Shown here in pieces: positions 22,920 to 29,112 of a stretch of DNA of 29,112 nucleotides. The DNA lies in contig JBECLA010000086.1 of assembly GCA_040235565.1 (NCBI GenBank), forward strand, positions 1 through 29,112, in the 5' to 3' direction. Numbering within the stretch: the first letter of the stretch is position 1; the number at the start of each line of letters is the position of its first letter. The position numbers were made by a program, and so were the translations under genes. The notes beneath the pieces were generated by a model, which had not been told where the DNA came from, did not search any database, and was given only the letters and a program-made list of their open reading frames with translations. Source of the stretch: JAHEIJ01 sp040235565. GTDB taxonomy: Bacteria > Pseudomonadota > Gammaproteobacteria > UBA6429 > Thiohalophilaceae.

Positions 22920-24707
22920 CTAGATCTCATTGTCTGGTGGCACCACCTTCAGCACTTCCTCCACGGTGGTCAGGCCCACGGCAATTTTTTTCGCCCCGGC
23001 AATGCGCAGTTGCGTCATCCCTTCCTTGATACCGGCCTTGCGAATGGCAATGGCATCACTGTCCTGTTGAATATTCTCTCGCAGCGTGGGTGTCATTTTC
23101 AGCATTTCATACAGCCCGGTTCGCCCCAGGTAACCGGTGTTACGGCATTCATCACAGCCTACCGGTTGATAGAAACGGGCGTCCCCGTTCAACTTCCATG
23201 GTGCAGTCAACGCGGCCCAGACATCAGCGTCCACTTCGCCCGGTTGTTTGCAATGCGGACACAAGGTACGGGTCAGGCGTTGGGCCATGACACCCAGCAA
23301 GGTGGCATTGATCAAATAAGAAGGGATCCCAATTTCCCGTAAGCGTGGTATGGCCGAGGCGGAATCGTTGGTATGCAGGGTCGATAACACCAGATGACCG
23401 GTCAGTGCCGCCTGGATTGCCATCTCAGCAGTTTCCCGATCCCGGATCTCCCCCACCATGATGATATCCGGGTCCTGTCGCAATAAGGTGCGAATCCCGG
23501 CAGCAAAATTCACGCCGATATTATGTTGCACCTGCATCTGGTTGAAGTCGGAGACCACCATTTCAATGGGATCTTCCACCGTACAGACGTTCACTTCCGG
23601 TTTGGCCAGTTGCCGGAGGGTGGAATACAAGGTCGTGGTCTTGCCTGAACCGGTAGGACCGGTAACCAGAATGATGCCATGCGGCTGGGTCACCATCTGG
23701 TTCCAGCTGGCGATCTCTCTTTCACCGAATCCCAGCGCAGCAAAGTCCTTCACCAGGACTTCCGGATTGAAAATACGCAGGACCAGTTTTTCGCCGAAGG
23801 CCGTCGGCATAGTCGACAGGCGCAGCTCGATTTCATCCCCGGTGTGCATCTTGGTTTTGATACGACCGTCCTGGGGACGGCGTTTCTCCACCACGTCCAT
23901 GCGGCCCAGCACCTTGATGCGGCTGGTAACCGCGGTCATTACCGGCGCCGGCATGTCATAGACGTGCTGCAACACGCCATCAATCCGGAAACGAATATTG
24001 CCCTTGTCGCGACGGGGTTCCATATGGATGTCACTGGCACGTTGATCGAAGGCATACTGCAACAACCAGTCGACGATTTGCACAATGTCCTGATCATTGG
24101 CATCCAGCCGACCGGACTTGCCCAGTTCCACCAGTTGCTCAAAGTTGCTGATGCCGGGAATGGCCTGATCTTCCTTGCCCGACGTGGCGCGACGAATGGA
24201 ATGACTGACACTGTAAAACTCGTCCAGATAACGCGCCAGATCGACCGGGTTGGTAATGACCCGTTCAATCTGCAGGCCGGTAATATGGGCCAATTCAGCT
24301 TCCCACTCACGCGCAAAAGGTTCGGCCGTGGCAATCACGACCTTGTGAGAGTTCACCTGCACCGGCAGGATTTTGTATCGACTCGCGTAGGCATGCGAGG
24401 TCACGGCCGTAACCGCGGTGACATCCACTTTCAGCGGATCAATACGGAAATAAGGCAGGTCGGCCTTGTTGGCCAGCCATTGGGTCAATGTTTCCAGCGT
24501 CAGGGTATTCCCGGGTCGCTGCTGATCCGGCCATTCCTGTTGGGCCAGCATGACCAGGGGGTGAATCTCCAGCTTGTTGCTGCGTGCCGGGATCAGAAAC
24601 TGATCCGCCAGTTCTCTGGCAAGCCGGCCGTCCGCTACCAGGTCCTTGACCACCTCGTGCAGACTCAGATGACAACCGTGAGCATTGGATTTGATTTGGG
24701 TTTGCAT
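22920..24707 (-). CDS. GspE/PulE/PilB family secretion ATPase
   Basis: Hexameric ATPases of this family drive type II secretion or type IV pilus extension from the cytoplasm. The 595-residue protein has an N-terminal GspE/PilB N1N2-type region (about 70-170, with LPYFRIDPLKVDVTAV and VVIATAEPF), then the ATPase: ASDIHMEP (224-231), RRPQDGRI, Walker A GPTGSGKTT (350-358), Asp box VEDPIE, Walker B IIMVGEIRD (415-423), His box LSTLHTND (441-448) and a zinc tetracysteine site (CPHC at 483-486, CDEC at 518-521). All motors are intact. No other pilus or secretion gene is near; it follows ptsP by 20 bp and is probably in its operon. Which machine it serves cannot be told. Confidence 0.9.
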   Translation of the reverse strand: MQTQIKSNAHGCHLSLHEVVKDLVADGRLARELADQFLIPARSNKLEIHPLVMLAQQEWPDQQRPGNTLTLETLTQWLANKADLPYFRIDPLKVDVTAVTAVTSHAYASRYKILPVQVNSHKVVIATAEPFAREWEAELAHITGLQIERVITNPVDLARYLDEFYSVSHSIRRATSGKEDQAIPGISNFEQLVELGKSGRLDANDQDIVQIVDWLLQYAFDQRASDIHMEPRRDKGNIRFRIDGVLQHVYDMPAPVMTAVTSRIKVLGRMDVVEKRRPQDGRIKTKMHTGDEIELRLSTMPTAFGEKLVLRIFNPEVLVKDFAALGFGEREIASWNQMVTQPHGIILVTGPTGSGKTTTLYSTLRQLAKPEVNVCTVEDPIEMVVSDFNQMQVQHNIGVNFAAGIRTLLRQDPDIIMVGEIRDRETAEMAIQAALTGHLVLSTLHTNDSASAIPRLREIGIPSYLINATLLGVMAQRLTRTLCPHCKQPGEVDADVWAALTAPWKLNGDARFYQPVGCDECRNTGYLGRTGLYEMLKMTPTLRENIQQDSDAIAIRKAGIKEGMTQLRIAGAKKIAVGLTTVEEVLKVVPPDNEI

Positions 24708-24727
24708 ACGTTTAACGATGTCTCAGG

Positions 24728-26998
24728 TTATTTACCGGCGCGCACCAGCCCACCCATGCCGGCATTTTCCAGTGTGTTGTTGAGATAACTTCGAATACTG
24801 TGGACATCTTCCATCATCAGCACATCACTCAGAATTTCCATCGCCCGATCCTGGGTAATATTGCGAATCACCCATTTCACCCGCGCCAGGCTGGAAACGT
24901 TCATACTCAAACTGTGAATCCCCATGCCAACCAGCAGAATGGCCGCCGCCGGATCACCTGCCATTTCACCACAGACACTCACCGGTTTGTTGTGAACTCG
25001 CGCACTTTCGACCACTTGCAACATGGCCCGAATCACTGACGGATGCAGTGAATCGTAGAGTTCCGCCACCCGGGCATTATTGCGATCCACCGCGAGTAAA
25101 TACTGGGTCAGATCATTGGTCCCAATGGAAAGGAAATCCACCCGCCGCGACAGACTGCCCGCCTGGTACACCGCGGAAGGGACCTCGATCATGACGCCCA
25201 CCCGGGGCATGGCCACATCGACTCCGTCCTCCAGTAATTCTTCATAGGCCTGATGTACCAGGGCCAGAGCGTCATGCAATTCCGAGACATCACTGATCAT
25301 CGGCAGCAGGATGTTGAGATTATTCAACCCCACACTGGCGCGCATCATGGCCCGGACCTGGACCAGAAAAATTTCAGGATGATCCAGGGTAATACGAATG
25401 CCGCGCCAGCCAAGAAAAGGATTGTCTTCCTGGATCGGGAAATATGGCAGGGCCTTGTCGCCTCCCACATCCAGCGTGCGCAAAACCACCGGCCGGGGCG
25501 CAAACGCCTCCAGCACCTGGCGATAAATATCGTGCTGCTCGGCTTCACCGGGGAAACGTTGTCGCACCATGAACGGAAATTCGGTCCGATACAGACCGAT
25601 CCCTTCGGCGCCGCTTTTGCGGGTCGGCGTGAGATCGGAAAGCAGCCCGGTGTTCACATACAGAGCGACATGTTGGCCATCCTGGGTCTCGGAAGGCAGG
25701 TCCTTCAGCGCCAGTAATTCTTCAGACAGGGCCGTTTCTTCCGCGACCAGGCGTTCATATTCCTTCCGCACCGCTTCGGGCGGGGAAATATAAACCCGGC
25801 CGGAATAGCCATCGGCCACGACATCAGCGCCGTCGATCCGGCCAACCGGTAAATCCGTAGCGCCCATGACGGCAGGGATGCCGAGGGCCCGCGCCAGAAT
25901 CGCGACATGCGAGGTGCGTGAGCCCCGCACTGAAATCACCCCGCAAAGGTGTTCCGGTGGCACCTCGGCGAGCATTGAGGCGGTAATTTCCTCACCTACC
26001 AATACGGTTCTGGGCGGGAATTCACCTGTAGCCTGTTCGTTTTGCTGTAAATACATCAGCACACGGCGACCCAGATCCCGGATGTCCTCCACCCGTTCAC
26101 GCAGATAGGCATCTTCCATCTGGTTAAACACTTCTTCGTGTTCTTCAATCGTTTCCCGCAAGGCACCGGGGGCCCAGTTCCCTGCCTCGATCCGATCCCG
26201 GGTTATGCCGGTAAAGGATTCGCTGTCGAGCATCAGGGAATAGACATCAAACAGGGCGCGCTCTTCCGCCGGCAGCTTTGAATGCAGCCGCTCACCCAGT
26301 TCTTTCATATCTTTTTTTACCGCATTGATGGCCGTATTGAAGGCGATAATTTCATCCGTGGTATTTTCGACCCGCCGGTTGGGAATGGCATGAATATCGG
26401 CAAACGGGTACATCACCCGCATGGTCCCGATGGCGATACCGGGTGCGCCGGGTTGGCCGGAAATCGTCCGACTGTGATCATCGGCCGGTAACTTGTTATC
26501 GAGGGCAAGCAAGCCGCCACTGACTTCGGCGTGGGCGATCGCTCCGGCCAACTGCGCGGCCATGGTAATCAGCAGGGTTTCGCTGTCCTCGTCAAACTGG
26601 GTCTGGGCATAACGCTGGACCACCAACACCCCGACCACATCCCGGTGATGAATGATGGGAACCCCCAGAAAGGAATGAAAGTGTTCTTCCCCGGTAATGG
26701 GAAAATAGCGATAGCGGGGATGGGATGGCGCATCATCGAGATTCAGGGGTTCTGCCCGTTGGGCCACCAGGCCCACCAGACCTTCCCCGGCACCGAGACG
26801 AACCTGCCCCACGGCCTCGGGCTTCAGCCCTTCAGTCGCCATCAGCACGTATTGATTGGTATTGGTATCTTCCAGATAGACCGAGCAGACGTCAGCATCG
26901 ATAATATGCTTGATTCGCTGCACGATGATCGCCAGCGCCTGCTCGAGATTTCGAGCGACATTCACTTCCTGAATGAGACGGCGCAGTGTATCGAGCAT
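24728..26998 (-). CDS. ptsP: PTS enzyme I-Ntr (phosphoenolpyruvate-protein phosphotransferase PtsP)
   Basis: PtsP takes phosphate from phosphoenolpyruvate and starts the nitrogen-related PTS relay (to NPr and EIIA-Ntr), which regulates nitrogen, potassium and stress responses. The 756-residue protein has an N-terminal GAF domain (about 17-155, LGAGEGLVGLVAQ, FLGVPIIHHRDVVGVLVVQ) that senses glutamine in E. coli. It is followed by the enzyme I N-domain with active-site His364 in VRGSRTSHVAILARALGIPAVMG, and the PEP-binding C-domain (GIGLYRTEFPFM, GWRGIRI, SIGTNDLTQYLLAVDR, SVCGEMAGDP with the catalytic Cys). Length matches E. coli (748). It follows rppH by 77 bp, the order found in E. coli and pseudomonads. 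Confidence 0.97.
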   Translation of the reverse strand: MLDTLRRLIQEVNVARNLEQALAIIVQRIKHIIDADVCSVYLEDTNTNQYVLMATEGLKPEAVGQVRLGAGEGLVGLVAQRAEPLNLDDAPSHPRYRYFPITGEEHFHSFLGVPIIHHRDVVGVLVVQRYAQTQFDEDSETLLITMAAQLAGAIAHAEVSGGLLALDNKLPADDHSRTISGQPGAPGIAIGTMRVMYPFADIHAIPNRRVENTTDEIIAFNTAINAVKKDMKELGERLHSKLPAEERALFDVYSLMLDSESFTGITRDRIEAGNWAPGALRETIEEHEEVFNQMEDAYLRERVEDIRDLGRRVLMYLQQNEQATGEFPPRTVLVGEEITASMLAEVPPEHLCGVISVRGSRTSHVAILARALGIPAVMGATDLPVGRIDGADVVADGYSGRVYISPPEAVRKEYERLVAEETALSEELLALKDLPSETQDGQHVALYVNTGLLSDLTPTRKSGAEGIGLYRTEFPFMVRQRFPGEAEQHDIYRQVLEAFAPRPVVLRTLDVGGDKALPYFPIQEDNPFLGWRGIRITLDHPEIFLVQVRAMMRASVGLNNLNILLPMISDVSELHDALALVHQAYEELLEDGVDVAMPRVGVMIEVPSAVYQAGSLSRRVDFLSIGTNDLTQYLLAVDRNNARVAELYDSLHPSVIRAMLQVVESARVHNKPVSVCGEMAGDPAAAILLVGMGIHSLSMNVSSLARVKWVIRNITQDRAMEILSDVLMMEDVHSIRSYLNNTLENAGMGGLVRAGK

Positions 26999-27075
26999 AT
27001 TCTATTGTGGGCGGCAGCACCCGCACTGCCCGGGACCGAAACGGGCCGCAGCGTAGTGACTTGATCGTATCCCCC

Positions 27076-27558
27076 TCAAGACAATTGTTGCTGGATTAGT
27101 GGCATCAGTTCATCCAGCGCACGCTGATAAACACGGCGTTTGAATGACACCACTTCGTTGACCGGCGCTTCATGGTCCACCCAGCGCCAATGGTCGAATT
27201 CGGGTTTTTCACTGGCATCCAGGCGCACCCGCTCTTCCTGACTGATGAGTTTCAACAGGAACCAGCGCTGCTTCTGGCCGATGCATAACGGTCTGCGGCG
27301 CCGGTGCACATAGCGCTTGGGCAGGCGGTAGCGTAACCAATCCCGGGTCCAGCCGATAAGTTCCACATCTTCCGGTGCTAATCCCACTTCTTCCGCCAGT
27401 TCGCGATACAGGGCCTGTTCCGGCGTCTCATGCGCACGGATGCCACCCTGGGGAAACTGCCAGGAATTTTCACCGATGCGCCGCGCCCAAAACAGCTTGC
27501 CCCGGGGATTCACCAGAATAATGCCTACGTTGTGCCGGTAACCTTCCCTATCAATCAC
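27076..27558 (-). CDS. rppH: RNA pyrophosphohydrolase (Nudix)
   Basis: RppH removes pyrophosphate from the 5' end of triphosphorylated mRNA and so triggers RNase E-dependent decay. The 160-residue protein has the full Nudix box at 38-60 (GGIRAHETPEQALYRELAEEVGL) preceded by the RppH-specific GYRHNVGIILVN and NSWQFPQGG, and later the typical TRDWLRYRLP and GQKQRWFLLKL. Length matches the family core (E. coli 176, with a longer tail). The start is a GTG at 27558 with GAGG nine bases before it. First gene of the rppH-ptsP-gspE-like unit. Confidence 0.96.
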   Translation of the reverse strand: MIDREGYRHNVGIILVNPRGKLFWARRIGENSWQFPQGGIRAHETPEQALYRELAEEVGLAPEDVELIGWTRDWLRYRLPKRYVHRRRRPLCIGQKQRWFLLKLISQEERVRLDASEKPEFDHWRWVDHEAPVNEVVSFKRRVYQRALDELMPLIQQQLS

Positions 27559-27754
27559 TTGCGATTTCCTCTTCGCTTAGATTCTTCAGATTGTTTCACA
27601 CTCGCTAATGGACGGCAAATGGCTTCATGCCCGCCGGGCGTGGCACAATGACCCATCGAATTAGTCTTAACATATTGATTTTAAAAATAATATATCACGC
27701 GAGGTGATTTTTGGTTATGCTATGTCTTTTGACCCTCAAGCTGAAGGACCCAAC

Positions 27755-28414
27755 GTGCAACTGGCGATTTTTGACCTGGATAACACCCTGCTGGCCGGTG
27801 ATAGTGACTATCTGTGGGGCAAGTTTCTGGCCGGGCAAGGCATCGTCGATGCGGATTTCTACGAGAAGGAAAACCAGCGCTTCTACGAAGAATACAAGGC
27901 GGGCCAGCTGGATATCTTCGAGTTTCTGACGTTCAGTCTGAAACCGCTGACCGAACATCCCCCGGAAACACTCACCGCGCTGCACCAGGAGTTCATGCAG
28001 GCGTGCATCCGGCCCATTATTACCCCTGCGGCCCGTCACCTGCTCGCGCGGCACCGGGACAACGGAGACATTCTCTTGATTATCACCGCGACCAATCGCT
28101 TTATCACCGCCCCGATTGCCGAGGAACTTGGCGTCGTACACTTGCTGGCCACCGATCCGGAGATGCAAAACGGCCGGTATACCGGTCGGGTCGAGGGCAC
28201 ACCCTGTTTCCGTGAAGGTAAAGTGGAGCGCCTGCATGACTGGCTCAAACAGACGGGATACAACCTCGCCAACAGCTGGTTTTATAGCGACTCCCACAAT
28301 GATTTGCCCTTACTGGAAATGGTGACCCACCCCGTCGCGGTCGATCCCGACGAAACCCTGGCTGATCATGCTGAAGCGAAGGGTTGGCCTGTCATTTCCT
28401 TGCGTGAGGAGTGA
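27755..28414 (+). CDS. HAD-superfamily hydrolase, subfamily IB (SerB-like phosphatase)
   Basis: I place the start at the GTG at 27755, which has AAGGA six bases before it and puts the catalytic motif at the very N-terminus as in homologues; frames from GTG 27704 or ATG 27722 would add 17 or 11 residues. The 219-residue product has HAD motif I FDLDNT (nucleophile Asp7, acid Asp9), a helical cap at about 20-90, motif II IITATN (Thr111 or Thr113), Lys156 (FREGKVERL) and motif III YSDSHNDLPLLE (Asp179, Asp183). The type resembles phosphoserine phosphatase-like HAD-IB hydrolases; substrate unknown. Its stop directly abuts the GTG of the permease gene, so the two are probably co-translated. Confidence 0.88.
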   Translation: MQLAIFDLDNTLLAGDSDYLWGKFLAGQGIVDADFYEKENQRFYEEYKAGQLDIFEFLTFSLKPLTEHPPETLTALHQEFMQACIRPIITPAARHLLARHRDNGDILLIITATNRFITAPIAEELGVVHLLATDPEMQNGRYTGRVEGTPCFREGKVERLHDWLKQTGYNLANSWFYSDSHNDLPLLEMVTHPVAVDPDETLADHAEAKGWPVISLREE

Positions 28415-29112
28415 GTGATCGCTAACCAACGTCAGTATCAGCCGGGCCCCGCCAGTCTTCATCGCGCCCGGGTGATTTTACCGCTGTTATTGGTGGTCAC
28501 CATTTTCAGCCTGATCATTGCCCTGTTGACCGGCAGTGTACCCATCCATCTGGCTGACCTGTGGAACGCACTGACGGATCCCCAGCCCGGCCTGCATCGC
28601 AGCCTGATTCTGGAACTGCGCCTCCCCCGTGCACTCAGTGCTTTCGCCACCGGGGGCTTGCTGTCACTGGCCGGCGCCCTGATGCAGGTGCTGGTACGAA
28701 ATCCGCTGGCGGATCCCTACGTTCTGGGGATATCCGGTGGTGCCGCCGTGGCCGCCCTGCTCGGTCTGCTGCTGGGCGTGAGCGGCACCTGGCTGACGGG
28801 CAGTGCTTTTGCCGGCGCCCTCCTCGCCATGGCCCTGGTGTTCGGACTGGCAAGGGGACAGGGCAGCTGGACGCCGACGCGGCTGCTTCTCACCGGCGTG
28901 GTACTGGCAGCAGGCTGGGGCGCGTTGATCAGTTTTATCCTGGTCACCAGTCCGGATGCCAATATTCGCAGCATGCTGTTCTGGTTGATGGGCGATCTGG
29001 GTTTTGTCCAGACGCCGTTACCCGCCCTGCTGATGTTACTGCTGGGTCTGGTCGCATGCTGGCCCCTCGGAAGGGACCTGAATGTCCTGATCCGGGGCGA
29101 GCTTCAGGCCGG
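28415..29112 (+). CDS. FecCD/BtuC-type ABC transporter permease (3' end cut by window edge)
   Basis: The reading frame begins at the GTG at 28415, immediately after the stop of the HAD gene (GAGGAG overlaps that stop region), and remains open to the end, showing 232 codons of a family with about 330. After a short cytoplasmic arm there are hydrophobic spans from residue 20 on. The family markers are LELRLPRALSAFATGG, LAGALMQVLVRNPLADPYVLGISGGAAVAAL and, near the cut, LIRGELQA, matching the LGE-A motif after span 6. Permeases of this type import iron-siderophore complexes, heme or vitamin B12. Which one cannot be told; the binding protein and ATPase would be beyond the window. Confidence 0.9.
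   Translation, partial: MIANQRQYQPGPASLHRARVILPLLLVVTIFSLIIALLTGSVPIHLADLWNALTDPQPGLHRSLILELRLPRALSAFATGGLLSLAGALMQVLVRNPLADPYVLGISGGAAVAALLGLLLGVSGTWLTGSAFAGALLAMALVFGLARGQGSWTPTRLLLTGVVLAAGWGALISFILVTSPDANIRSMLFWLMGDLGFVQTPLPALLMLLLGLVACWPLGRDLNVLIRGELQA

Noticed and set aside
23679..24788. A 369-codon open frame on the plus strand
   Set aside because: It lies antisense to the GspE-like gene, whose motifs are all intact; the translation is His/Gln-rich and shows no domain. It is a frame shadow.

Overview
The window looks like chromosomal DNA from a gammaproteobacterium of moderate GC content. Evidence for this is the set of Dam, RNase T, bifunctional-type ArgA, the rppH-ptsP pair, a Grx4-type glutaredoxin and long PstC/PstA permeases. 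It resembles sulfur-oxidising or halophilic Chromatiales-type lineages, but that finer placement is inference. Almost all of the DNA is coding, and no phage, insertion sequence, tRNA, rRNA or CRISPR array was found.

Layout. Positions 1-1.8 kb hold a truncated TraB/GumN-family gene (-), RNase T (+) and a monothiol glutaredoxin (-), with a bidirectional terminator between the last two. Positions 1.9-5.5 kb hold two minus-strand genes: an amidotransferase of the N-acetylglutaminylglutamine amide (osmolyte) type and a HyuB/oxoprolinase subunit. The whole space between them is a tandem and inverted repeat element. At 5.8-6.4 kb lies a small membrane protein with the Urate_ox_N fold, followed by a second, related repeat element. 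At 6.6-8.7 kb is an argD-argF pair, followed by an orphan FbpC-like ABC ATPase.

Positions 9.9-19.0 kb form a complete phosphate regulon, all on the minus strand, transcribed in the order phoB-phoR, pstS, pstC-pstA-pstB-phoU. I can read Pho boxes with the classic 11-bp period in front of phoB, pstS and pstC, and a terminator between pstS and pstC. PhoR/PhoB would sense low phosphate and activate their own operon and the transporter; PstSCAB imports phosphate and PhoU damps the signal. PstC carries a large propeller-like insert and PstA a large coiled-coil insert, both predicted periplasmic.

Positions 19.2-22.9 kb (plus strand) hold an SH3-domain membrane-anchored protein, then argA overlapping dam by one base, then a lone, degenerate receiver-domain protein. 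Positions 22.9-27.6 kb (minus strand) hold rppH, ptsP (nitrogen PTS enzyme I) and a PilB/GspE-type ATPase. Positions 27.7-29.1 kb (plus strand) hold a HAD phosphatase abutting a truncated FecCD/BtuC-type permease that runs off the window.

Nothing here is clearly a wholly new system. The most unusual items are the two related intergenic repeat elements, the solitary NAGGN-type amidotransferase beside an orphan HyuB, the enlarged Pst permeases with a separately controlled pstC promoter, the argA-dam coupling, and the degenerate receiver protein.
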